Source: Streptomyces sp. SLBN-118
GTDB taxonomy: Bacteria > Actinomycetota > Actinomycetes > Streptomycetales > Streptomycetaceae
DNA length: 64,000 nucleotides
Direction of reading: 5' to 3'
Assembly: GCF_006715635.1 (NCBI RefSeq)
Contig: NZ_VFNP01000002.1
Span: 2,914,001-2,978,000 of the forward strand
The position numbers were made by a program, and so were the translations under genes. Position 1 is the stretch's first letter. Every line of letters begins with the position of its first letter. This document shows positions 7,692 through 17,529 of this stretch, piece after piece. Under the pieces are notes generated by a model. That model was not told the DNA's origin, searched no databases, and was given only the letters and a program-made list of their open reading frames with translations.

Positions 7692-7876
7692 GTCTTTCTC
7701 CCTGCGTATCAAGAGCGCCCGTACGGGGCGCTCAGTGCTGCCTCGGCCCACCATTGGTCCACTTTGTCACGGTAACGCACGGTTGGCCCACGTTCGCGGG
7801 CGCGTAACCGCCTCGTACCGAATGATGACGATCACTGGTGCCCGCCCCCGCGACCGGGGCCCGGGACCGTACCGCA

Positions 7877-7892
7877 ACTGGTCTACACCAGT
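7877..7892. promoter_or_regulatory. dre operator (DasR site) upstream of nagE1
   Basis: ACTGGTCTACACCAGT is a near-perfect palindrome agreeing with the DasR-responsive element consensus (A-C/G-TGGTCTAGACCA-C/G-T), one mismatch at the centre. It sits 44 bases upstream of the nagE1 ATG. DasR is the GntR-type GlcNAc repressor of Streptomyces, released by glucosamine-6-phosphate. Confidence 0.85.
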
Positions 7893-7935
7893 CTGCAACA
7901 CCTGCCAAACCACGGCCTGTTCCGGGAGGACCCCA

Positions 7936-9243
7936 ATGAGCTCCGACAGCGCCGCCGCGCCGCAGCAGAAGCCGCAGCGGACGTGGTGGACAGGCGCCTT
8001 CCAAGGGCTGCAGAAGATGGGCCGCAGCCTCCAGCTGCCCATCGCCGTACTCCCCGCCGCCGGCATCCTCAACCGCCTCGGCCAGCCCGACGTCTTCGGC
8101 GCCGACGGACTCGGCTGGGACAACGTCGCCAAGGTGATGGCGGGCGCGGGCGGCGCGCTGCTGGACGGCAACCTCGGCCTGCCGCTGCTGTTCTGCGTGG
8201 GCGTCGCGATCGGCATGGCCAAGAAGTCCGATGGCTCCACCGCGCTCGCGGCCGTGGTCGGCTTCCTCGTCTACTACAACGTGCTGCGCCAGTTCCCCGA
8301 GGACTGCGCGGAAGGGGCCAAGGCGGTGGTCACGGGCTGCCAGGCGCCCGACGGATCGGTCGCGTCCTTCACTTACCAGAATCCGGGCGTCTTCGGCGGC
8401 ATCGTCATCGGCCTGCTGAGCGCCTACTTCTGGCAGCGCTACCACCGCACCAAGCTGGTGGACTGGCTGGGCTTCTTCAACGGCCGCAGGCTCGTCCCGA
8501 TCATCATGTCCTTCGTCGCGATCGGGGTCGCGGCCCTCTCCCTGTGGGCCTGGCCGCCCCTCGGCGACGCGCTCGAGAATTTCAGTGACTGGCTGGTGGG
8601 CCTGGGCTCCTGGGGTGCGGGCATCTTCGGCGTCGCGAACCGGGCGCTGCTGATCATCGGCCTGCACCAGTTCCTGAATGTGCCGATCTTCTTCCAGTTC
8701 GGCAGCTACACCAAGCCCGACGGCATGGTGGTGCACGGCGACATCACCATGTTCCTGGCGGGCGACCCGGACGCGGGCCAGTTCACCACGGGCTTCTTCC
8801 CGATCATGATGTTCGCTCTCCCGGCCGCCGCGCTGGCCATCACCCACTGCGCCAAGCCGCACCGCCGCAAGGAGATCGGAGGCCTGATGCTCTCGGTCGC
8901 GCTGACGTCGCTCGTCACCGGCATCACCGAGCCGATCGAGTACTCGTTCTTGTTCGTCGCCCCGCTGCTGTACGCGGTCCACGCGGTGCTGACCGGTGTC
9001 TCGATGGCGGTGAGCTGGGGGCTCGGCGTACACGACGGGTTCAGCTTCTCGGCCGGCCTGATCGACTACGTCATCAACTGGGGCCTGGCGACCAAACCCT
9101 GGCTGATCATTCCGATCGGACTCTGCTTCGCGGCGCTGTACTACGTGATCTTCCGGTTCGCGATCACCACGTTCAACATCCAGACACCTGGGCGCGAACC
9201 CGATGAGATCGGGGACGAGCTGGAGCGGGAGAACATCAAGTAG
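7936..9243 (+). CDS. nagE1: PTS enzyme IIC permease, GlcNAc family, first copy
   Basis: 435 residues, about ten membrane helices, EIIC domain only (no fused IIB or IIA). It carries the glucose/GlcNAc EIIC features: GRSLQLPIAVLPAAGILNRLG at the start, AKKSDGSTALAAVVGFLV, IIGLHQFLNVPIFF, and the signature GITEPIEYSFLF. ATG at 7936 follows GGGAGGACCCCA. It is paralogous to the next gene. In S. coelicolor the second copy is the main GlcNAc transporter, and this one is its close homologue of less certain role. A dre site just upstream puts it under DasR. An inverted repeat terminator follows the gene. Confidence 0.93.
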   Translation: MSSDSAAAPQQKPQRTWWTGAFQGLQKMGRSLQLPIAVLPAAGILNRLGQPDVFGADGLGWDNVAKVMAGAGGALLDGNLGLPLLFCVGVAIGMAKKSDGSTALAAVVGFLVYYNVLRQFPEDCAEGAKAVVTGCQAPDGSVASFTYQNPGVFGGIVIGLLSAYFWQRYHRTKLVDWLGFFNGRRLVPIIMSFVAIGVAALSLWAWPPLGDALENFSDWLVGLGSWGAGIFGVANRALLIIGLHQFLNVPIFFQFGSYTKPDGMVVHGDITMFLAGDPDAGQFTTGFFPIMMFALPAAALAITHCAKPHRRKEIGGLMLSVALTSLVTGITEPIEYSFLFVAPLLYAVHAVLTGVSMAVSWGLGVHDGFSFSAGLIDYVINWGLATKPWLIIPIGLCFAALYYVIFRFAITTFNIQTPGREPDEIGDELERENIK

Positions 9244-9263
9244 CCGCGTCACACGTAACACCC

Positions 9264-9300
9264 CATAAGGCCCCTGGACCCACGGTCCAGGGGCCTTATG
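9264..9300. terminator. Strong terminator after nagE1
   Basis: A perfect 17-bp stem, left arm CATAAGGCCCCTGGACC, with a three-base loop CAC. It separates nagE1 from the separately promoted nagE2. Confidence 0.9.
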
Positions 9301-9369
9301 TCACGAATTTCGCACGATGCCCCAGCCCACAAAATTCATAGGTTCCTTATCCGCCACTCACATGCTAAA

Positions 9370-9402
9370 ACAGGTCTACACCACTGAGTGGTGTAGACCA
9401 CG
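9370..9402. promoter_or_regulatory. Double, head-to-head dre operator upstream of nagE2
   Basis: Two dre-like sites, ACAGGTCTACACCACT (9370-9385) and AGTGGTGTAGACCACG (9387-9402), lie one base apart in mirror orientation, so that 9373-9399 is itself a perfect 13+1+13 palindrome. The pair ends 84 bases before the nagE2 ATG. It could bind two DasR dimers or fold as a hairpin in RNA. Confidence 0.8.
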
Positions 9403-9486
9403 CGGGTCTGACCGCGTTCCCCATGAGACGCCGCCCTCCCCCGTTTTCTGTTCCCCGGCGGCGCCTTGCCCACTTGGAGGAAGTAG

Positions 9487-10755
<1,269 letters not shown>

Positions 10756-10782
10756 GCCTCACGCCTTCCCAGGGCATTCGCA

Positions 10783-10820
10783 CCGAAGCCCCTGCTTCCC
10801 GGCGGAAGCAGGGGCTTCGG
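10783..10820. terminator. Terminator between nagE2 and the convergent hydrolase
   Basis: A 17-bp perfect stem (left arm CCGAAGCCCCTGCTTCC) with a short loop, placed between convergent stops, so it can act on both strands. Confidence 0.9.
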
Positions 10821-10831
10821 CTGTGCGGAGA

Positions 10832-11584
10832 TCAGACCTCGTAGACCGCGCCGGGGACGGCCAGCTCGGCGGGGCCGTCATATACCGCGCGGGCGTCGGC
10901 AAGGTTCTGCGCGCCGTCCGTCCACGGCGGGATGTGCGTCAGCACGAGCCGCCCGACGTTCGCGCGCCGCGCGTGGGCGCCGGCCTCGCGGCCGTTGAGG
11001 TGGAGGTCCGGGATGTCCTCCCTGCCGTAGCTGAAGGACGCCTCGCACAGGAACAGGTCGGCGCCGTCGGCGAGTTCGTGCAGCGGCTCGCAGACGCCGG
11101 TGTCGCCGGAGTACGTCAGCGTCCTGCCCGCGTGCTCCAGGCGGACGGCGTACGCCTCGACGGGATGGGCCACCCGCTCCGTACGGACGGTGAACGGGCC
11201 TATGTCGAAGCTGCCGGACTTCAGGGTGTGGAAGTCGAAGACCTCGCTCATGGAAGTGGGCGAGGGGGTGTCCGCGTACGCGGTGGTCAGACGCTGCTCG
11301 GTGCCCTCCGGTCCGTAGACCGGCAGGGGGCTGCAGCGGCCACCCTCCTGGCGGTAGTAGCGGGCGACGAAGTACCCGCACATGTCGATGCAGTGGTCCG
11401 CGTGGAGATGGCTGAGAAAAACGGCATCGAGGTCGTAGAGACCGATGTGGCGCTGCAGCTCGCCCAGGGCGCCGTTGCCCATGTCGAGAAGCAGCCGGAA
11501 GCCGTCGGCCTCTACGAGGTAGCTCGAACAGGCCGATTCCGCGGACGGGAACGACCCCGAGCAGCCGACGACGGTGAGCTTCAT
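10832..11584 (-). CDS. Metallo-beta-lactamase-fold hydrolase, RNase Z-like
   Basis: 250 residues. Seen metal motifs are HLHADH (His59, His61, Asp63, His64), a later HPVEAYAVR, the TYSGDTG strand, and THIPPW. N-terminal KLTVVGCSGSFPS is typical of the RNase Z/ElaC and PhnP-like branch. The protein lacks the long exosite arm of true tRNase Z, so phosphodiesterase activity (cyclic nucleotide or RNA) is possible but the substrate is unknown. It starts at an ATG in a 250-bp space shared with the divergent PemK-like gene. Confidence 0.88.
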   Translation of the reverse strand: MKLTVVGCSGSFPSAESACSSYLVEADGFRLLLDMGNGALGELQRHIGLYDLDAVFLSHLHADHCIDMCGYFVARYYRQEGGRCSPLPVYGPEGTEQRLTTAYADTPSPTSMSEVFDFHTLKSGSFDIGPFTVRTERVAHPVEAYAVRLEHAGRTLTYSGDTGVCEPLHELADGADLFLCEASFSYGREDIPDLHLNGREAGAHARRANVGRLVLTHIPPWTDGAQNLADARAVYDGPAELAVPGAVYEV

Positions 11585-11835
11585 GGAGCTTGAACCTCCG
11601 TTGACTCGTGCGGGGCTCTTGGGCTGAAGGGTGGGCGGGGGGACATACGGGTTGCTGCCGGAGGGTGCATCAGGTGTCCGGCAACGGCAGGGGAAGGTCG
11701 TGCGGTTTGTCGAGCGTAAGGCGCGAAACGGCTGGTCGCTCCTCGGTGGCGGGCCGTTGTGGGGGAACTCACCTGCGCTGTCACCGGTTCGGACGGCGCG
11801 CGCGCGTCCGGCCGTGCGCCGGTACGGTCTGCGGT

Positions 11836-12300
11836 ATGGACACGTCGTGGTGGCTCGCGGTGCTTGCCGTGGTGGTGATCGCGCTGGTCGCCGCGGTGGT
11901 GGACGGGCGCGGGCGCTCGGACGCCCGCCGCCCCGGCGGGCGGGCCCGCCCGCCGGTCCGCCCGACCGGCCCCCGCCGTACCCCGAAGCGGCGCCCGCAG
12001 CCGGGCGAAATCTGGTGGGCGGAAGTCCCTTACGAAGACCGCCCCCGCACGAAGGACAGGCCGTGCCTGGTGCTTTCGGTACGGGGCGACACGGCGCTGG
12101 TCGCGAAGATCACGAGCAAGTACCACGACGAGAGGCCGGGCGTGATCTCCCTGCCACCGGGGACGGTGGGCGACGCGCAGGGGAGGGCGAGCTTTCTGGA
12201 GACGGCGGAGCTGAGGGACGTGGGGGTGTGGGGGTTCAGGAGACGGGTGGGGGTGGTGGACCCGGTGGTGTGGGACCAGGTCCGCCACTTGGCGGTGTGA
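11836..12300 (+). CDS. PemK/MazF-like protein with N-terminal membrane anchor
   Basis: 154 residues. Residues 5-23 are a membrane helix (WWLAVLAVVVIALVAAVV), followed by ~30 residues rich in Arg and Pro, then a PemK/MazF-type beta barrel: QPGEIWWAEVPYEDRPRTKDRP with CLVLSV, and KITSKYHD. MazF toxins are cytoplasmic mRNA interferases, so a membrane tether and a basic linker are atypical. No antitoxin gene adjoins it. It may be a domesticated RNA-binding barrel. Start ATG 11836 is the first in frame before the membrane helix. Confidence 0.8.
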   Translation: MDTSWWLAVLAVVVIALVAAVVDGRGRSDARRPGGRARPPVRPTGPRRTPKRRPQPGEIWWAEVPYEDRPRTKDRPCLVLSVRGDTALVAKITSKYHDERPGVISLPPGTVGDAQGRASFLETAELRDVGVWGFRRRVGVVDPVVWDQVRHLAV

Positions 12301-12701
12301 GGGGTTTCTTTCCCCACCCCGCCCCTTCCCCGAACCGGGGGCAAGCCCCCGGACCCCGGGGAAGGTGGGGGTTTCTGCCCGGGCTGACGCCCTGCACCCC
12401 GGGATGCGCCGGCTTCGCGGCGCGAGGGCTCCTGGCCGCACGGGCCGTCGGGTTCGCGGCACAAAGGTCGTGAGGAACCCGACGTACGACTCGCATGGCA
12501 AGGACTCAGCCGCCCGGTCTCGCAAACCCGAAGACCTCCTGCGCGGCTCCACGTAAGCCCCGGCCACGCGGGACGAGCACTCCGGGCCGCGCGGGCCCGC
12601 CAAGCAGCCCGCGACCCAGCCGCACGGTTCGCGGCTGGGCGGCCACCGGAACCCACGCCCGGCTCGCACCGCAGGGCAACGTCCCCGTCGCGGCGTGAGC
12701 G
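12301..12701. other. Gene-free stretch between pemK-like gene and cysM
   Basis: About 400 bp without a credible gene. A nested GC hairpin (CCGGGGGC with GCCCCCGG at 12335-12352, flanked by CCTTCCCCG and CGGGGAAGG) just after the PemK-like stop is probably its terminator. The rest is GC-rich with weak ORFs on both strands that look like noise. Confidence 0.5.
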
Positions 12702-13984
<1,283 letters not shown>

Positions 13985-14072
13985 GACATGGGCTCCTGTC
14001 GGGAGTGTGGCGGGGTGTGTAACGGGCGCGCGGCTTCTGCCCCCCGCGCAGGGGGTGGTGCTGTGGATGCGC

Positions 14073-14189
14073 TCAGAGCGCAGCGCGGTCCGTACACATC
14101 GCGCTTGCGAGGCGGCACAGGTCGACGTGCAGCCGCGCAACGAGCAGCGGCGTGCCCGGCGTCCTGTCACTCACGTCATGGGGAACCAT
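14073..14189 (-). CDS. Cysteine-containing leader peptide upstream of cysO-cysM
   Basis: A 38-residue ORF not long enough for usual gene calling: it begins MVPHDVSD and contains ARLHVDLCRLASAMC, the motif shared by the short 'putative leader peptides' found before sulfur-assimilation genes in Streptomyces. It ends 88 bases before the cysO ATG. Two Cys codons (TGC, TGT) near its end could couple ribosome stalling under cysteine limitation to downstream expression. A TACGAT -10-like box at 14196-14201 would place the transcript start at the ATG, so it may be leaderless. A CCCCC/GGGGG hairpin follows at 14041-14055. Confidence 0.75.
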   Translation of the reverse strand: MVPHDVSDRTPGTPLLVARLHVDLCRLASAMCTDRAAL

Positions 14190-14287
14190 GCGGTCATCGT
14201 ATCGATTCCCCGTCCGGGTTCCGGTATGTGATCTCGCATGCTGGACGAATTCCGCTCAGTATGCGGAAGGGGTCCTGCTCGGCAGGC

Positions 14288-14710
14288 TCAGTACGCCTCG
14301 ACGACCTTGACGTCTTCCTCGGTGATCTCGCCGTCCACGATGCGGAAAGAGCGGAACTGGAACGGGCCCGTGCCGTCGGAGTCCGCCGTGGAAACGAGGA
14401 CGTAGTGCGCTCCGGGCTCGTTGGCGTAGCTGATGTCCGTACGGGACGGATACGCCTCGGTCGCGGTGTGCGAGTGGTAGATGATCACTGGCTCTTCGTC
14501 GCGGTCGTCCAGCTCCCGGTAGAGCCTCAGCAGATCCGCCGAGTCGAACTCGTAGAACGTGGGCGAGCGGGCGGCGTTCAGCATCGGGATGAACCGCTCG
14601 GGGCGGCCGCTGCCCTCGGGGCCCGCGACCATGCCGCATGCCTCGTCGGGGTGGTCGGCGCGGGCGTGCGCGACGATCTGGTCGTACAGGGCCTCGGTGA
14701 TGGTCAGCAT
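14288..14710 (-). CDS. mec: Mec-type M67 (JAMM) metallopeptidase
   Basis: 140 residues. JAMM/MPN+ zinc motif is complete: HSHTATEAYPSRTD gives His79, His81, Ser89 and Asp92, with the upstream Glu in HPDEACG. The mycobacterial Mec homologue releases cysteine from CysO-Cys after CysM has attached it. Gene order mec, leader, cysO, cysM supports the same role. Because this CysO has a tail after Gly-Gly, Mec could also remove that tail. Cytoplasmic, no signal sequence. Confidence 0.93.
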   Translation of the reverse strand: MLTITEALYDQIVAHARADHPDEACGMVAGPEGSGRPERFIPMLNAARSPTFYEFDSADLLRLYRELDDRDEEPVIIYHSHTATEAYPSRTDISYANEPGAHYVLVSTADSDGTGPFQFRSFRIVDGEITEEDVKVVEAY

Positions 14711-14801
14711 GACCGACAGGATAAGCAGGAGGGCGGGCCCGTACCGAAGACCGGTCGGGCCTGCCCGAATGCTGGACGTCGGTGACGCCCCGCCAAGGGT
14801 T

Positions 14802-16232
14802 TCAGCGCTTGGCGAAGGCCGCGCCCTGCGGGTTGCGCCTGCGCAGCACCATGTAGGAGACGCCGAGGATCAGGCCCCACAGGGGTGCGCAGTACAGCGA
14901 GATCCGCGCGTCCTTGTCGATGCCCATCATCACGATGACCATGCCGATGAACAGCAGCGCGAACCAGCTGGTGTACGGGGCGCCGGGCGCCCGGAAGGTG
15001 GACTGCGGCACCTCGCCGCGGTCCGCCTTGGCGCGGTAGCGGATCTGGCAGACCAGGATCATGATCCAGGCCCACATGCCGGAGATGGTCGCGAAGGAGA
15101 CGACGTAGTTGAACGCGTCGCCCGGCCACTGGTAGTTGATCCAGACGCCGACCAGCATCAGCGCCGCGGAGACGGTGGTGCCGACCAGCGGCGTGCCGCT
15201 CCTGGTCAGCTTGGTGAAGGCCTTGGGGCCCTGGCCGTTGAGCGCCAGGTCGCGCAGCATGCGGCCGGTGGAGTACATGCCGGAGTTGCAGGACGAGAGC
15301 GCCGCGGTGAGCACGACGAAGTTGACGATCGCCGCTCCGATGCCGAGGCCCATCTGCTCGAAGGCGGCCACGAAGGGCGAGATGCCAGGCTGGAAGTGGG
15401 TCCACGGGACCACCGAAAGGATCATGATCAGCGCGCCGACGTAGAAGACGGCGATACGCCACGGCACGGTGTTGATGGCCTTGGGGAGGGTCGTCTCGGG
15501 GTCCTTGGACTCGCCGGCGGTGACACCGACCAACTCGACCGCGAGGAAGGCGAACATCACGATCTGAAGGGTCATCAGTGTGCCGCCGATGCCCTTGGGG
15601 AAGAAGCCGCCGTCGGACCACAGGTGGGTCACGGACGCGGTGTCGCCGGCGTCGGAGAAGCCGAGCGTGAGCACCCCGGCGCAGATCAGGATCATGCCGA
15701 TGATGGCGGTCACCTTGACCATCGAGAACCAGAACTCGAGCTCACCGAAGAGCTTCACGGAGATCAGGTTCGCGCCGTACAGGATGATGGTGAAGACGAG
15801 TGCGGACAGCCACTGCGGGATGTCCCACCAGTACGTCATATAGGTGGCGGCCGCGGTGACTTCGGTGATGCCGGTGACGACCCAGAAGAGCCAGTACGTC
15901 CAGCCGGTGACGAAACCCGCGAAGGGGCCCACGAATTCGCGTGCGTACTCGGAGAAGGACCCCGAGACCGGGCGGTACATGAGCAGTTCGCCCAGCGCCC
16001 GCATGATGAAGAAGATGACCAGGCCCGCGATCGCATAGGCCAGGATGAGGCTGGGTCCGGCCTTGGAAATGGCCTTGCCCGCGCCGAGGAACAGACCCGT
16101 GCCGATGGCCCCGCCGATCGCGATCATCTGGATCTGACGAGCACCCAGTCCGCGCTGATAGCCCTCGTCGGTGCCCGCCGCGGACCCTGCGGCCTCATTG
16201 CGATCGTGCTTGTCGACCTGCAGTGAGGTCAT
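14802..16232 (-). CDS. APC-family amino acid permease
   Basis: 476 residues with 12 predicted membrane helices. Family signatures: IQMIAIGGAIGTGLFLGAGK in helix 1 (substrate-binding GAIGTG), RALGELLMYRPVSGSFSEYA, and LSSCNSGMYSTGRML. These features place it in the amino acid transporter subfamily of AnsP, ProY and CycA. Substrate cannot be chosen from sequence alone; asparagine, proline, D-serine/alanine are candidates. ATG 16232 follows GGAGAAAGGG; the longer frame upstream is rejected since it has no ribosome site. Confidence 0.92.
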   Translation of the reverse strand: MTSLQVDKHDRNEAAGSAAGTDEGYQRGLGARQIQMIAIGGAIGTGLFLGAGKAISKAGPSLILAYAIAGLVIFFIMRALGELLMYRPVSGSFSEYAREFVGPFAGFVTGWTYWLFWVVTGITEVTAAATYMTYWWDIPQWLSALVFTIILYGANLISVKLFGELEFWFSMVKVTAIIGMILICAGVLTLGFSDAGDTASVTHLWSDGGFFPKGIGGTLMTLQIVMFAFLAVELVGVTAGESKDPETTLPKAINTVPWRIAVFYVGALIMILSVVPWTHFQPGISPFVAAFEQMGLGIGAAIVNFVVLTAALSSCNSGMYSTGRMLRDLALNGQGPKAFTKLTRSGTPLVGTTVSAALMLVGVWINYQWPGDAFNYVVSFATISGMWAWIMILVCQIRYRAKADRGEVPQSTFRAPGAPYTSWFALLFIGMVIVMMGIDKDARISLYCAPLWGLILGVSYMVLRRRNPQGAAFAKR

Positions 16233-16377
16233 GTGATGCGCCCTTTCTCCATGCTGGTCCGCGCACCGCGGCTGCGGACCAGGTCCTGATCCCCCGGATG
16301 TGGATGGAGTGCTACCGGCGGTCTGCCGGCCCAAGCGCCCCCGGGGACATGGGTGGCGTCCTCCGGGCGGTCGTGAA

Positions 16378-16405
16378 GATTTATCACGGTCGTAACAGTG
16401 ATCAA
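16378..16405 (-). promoter_or_regulatory. Candidate promoter of the amino acid permease
   Basis: Within a 309-bp gene-free interval, the minus strand carries TTGATC, a 16-base spacer and TAAATC, a fair sigma-70-like match in otherwise GC-rich DNA, about 145 bases before the permease ATG. Nothing else recognisable was seen between 16233 and 16541. Confidence 0.45.
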
Positions 16406-16541
16406 CCCGGGGAATTGTGGCGCACGCCACAGAAAGAAGCGGGCATAACTCCCTCACCGCGGCAAAGCATGCCGATGCGGTGATGCGATCGTTATCCGGA
16501 TTTGAGTGTCCGTTGAGCGAACAGAACGGGACCTCGGAGGA

Positions 16542-17135
16542 TCAGGACATCAACGTCTCAACGAGCGTCTCCTGGAGCGCGCCGAGCCAGAGATAGGCCA
16601 TCACCATGGGCTTGCGCGGGTCGGAGTCCGGCAGCCGGTACAGCTCGCCGTTGTCGTCCTCGTCGGCCACCTCGAGCCGCGTACCGATGGTCAGGCGCAG
16701 GTCGTTGAGCGCGCCGAGCCAGTGCAGGCAGTCGTCCGCGGTCAGCTTCAGCACGGCGCCGCCGTCACCGGCGGCCGTCAGCGAGTCGAGGGTGCGCACG
16801 ACGCTGAGAGCGTCGTCGCGCTTGCGGGAGCGCAGGTCGTTCTCGGTGAAGCGCCTGAACTCCGCGGAGAGCGAGCGCAGTTCCTCGTCCTGCTCGTCGG
16901 CGTCGGGTCCGCCGTACGCCTCCGGGAACAGACGCGCCAGCGCCGGGTCCGCGGGCGGCTCGCTCGGCCCCTCCGCGAACAGGGCGGCCAGCGGGTCCTC
17001 ACCCTCGACCGGCTCGTCACCGGGCCCGATCAGCTCAAGAAGCTGTACGGCCAGCGAGCGAAGGATGGAGATCTCGACCTCGTCGAGCGCGACGGCGGCG
17101 CCACCGCCGGGGACGGGCTCGAAGTGAGATGCCAT
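16542..17135 (-). CDS. DUF2017 protein, ClpS-linked
   Basis: 197 residues. An actinobacterial protein of unknown biochemical role that is almost always encoded directly after clpS. The N-terminal FEPVPGGGAAVALDEVEISIL and the C-terminal WLGALNDLRLTIGTRL region are characteristic. Its ATG overlaps the clpS TGA by one base (TGATG), so translation is coupled. The middle is acidic and probably flexible. The tight coupling suggests a partner or modulator of ClpS/ClpAP N-degron proteolysis; this is inference from context. Confidence 0.9.
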   Translation of the reverse strand: MASHFEPVPGGGAAVALDEVEISILRSLAVQLLELIGPGDEPVEGEDPLAALFAEGPSEPPADPALARLFPEAYGGPDADEQDEELRSLSAEFRRFTENDLRSRKRDDALSVVRTLDSLTAAGDGGAVLKLTADDCLHWLGALNDLRLTIGTRLEVADEDDNGELYRLPDSDPRKPMVMAYLWLGALQETLVETLMS

Positions 17136-17449
17136 CAGCCGCGGTCCTGGGAGAGGGTCGCCCACAGGCCGTAGCCGTGCATGGCCTGCACGTCGCGCTC
17201 CATTTCCTCGCGGCTGCCGCTGGAGACGACGGCGCGCCCCTTGTGATGGACGTCGAGCATCAGCTTGTGCGCCTTGTCCTTGGAGTAGCCGAAGTAGGCC
17301 TGGAAGACGTAGGTGACGTAGCTCATCAGGTTCACCGGGTCGTTGTGGACGAGCGTCACCCACGGCACGTCGGGCTCGGGCACGGCGAAGGACTCCTCCG
17401 CCGACTGCGGGCGTTCGATCTCTGTGGGAGCAACACTCACCTGGTCCAT
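17135..17449 (-). CDS. clpS: ATP-dependent Clp protease adaptor ClpS
   Basis: 104 residues. Adaptor that delivers N-end-rule substrates to the Clp ATPase. The disordered N-terminal 28 residues precede the core: [20 protein letters not shown] contains the conserved HNDP loop of the N-degron pocket, and later [16 protein letters not shown] and [12 protein letters not shown] complete the fold. It is followed by DUF2017 and is divergent from pncB across 80 bases that hold a perfect inverted repeat. Confidence 0.95.
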   Translation of the reverse strand: MDQVSVAPTEIERPQSAEESFAVPEPDVPWVTLVHNDPVNLMSYVTYVFQAYFGYSKDKAHKLMLDVHHKGRAVVSSGSREEMERDVQAMHGYGLWATLSQDRG

Positions 17450-17483
17450 GCTGCCACCCGGGAGGGCTCATCGCACAAACGAC

Positions 17484-17516
17484 TCCCACATCTCGTCACT
17501 CTGACGAGATGTGGGA
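17484..17516. promoter_or_regulatory. Perfect 14-bp inverted repeat in the clpS-pncB divergent promoter
   Basis: TCCCACATCTCGTC, five-base spacer ACTCT, and GACGAGATGTGGGA. It ends 13 bases before the pncB ATG and begins 35 bases from the clpS ATG. Such symmetry in an 80-bp divergent promoter is the mark of an operator or of an RNA hairpin at the 5' end of the pncB mRNA. The cognate regulator is not known to me. Confidence 0.7.
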
Positions 17517-17529
17517 TAGCATCCGCCGT

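Noticed and set aside
7740..7765. Possible dre site upstream of nagF (ATTGGTCCACTT)
   Set aside because: Only one half agrees with the consensus and the spacing between half-sites is shortened; too weak to list.
12400..12700. Weak ORFs on both strands between the PemK-like gene and cysM
   Set aside because: Composition bias only; no ribosome site, motif or coupled context.
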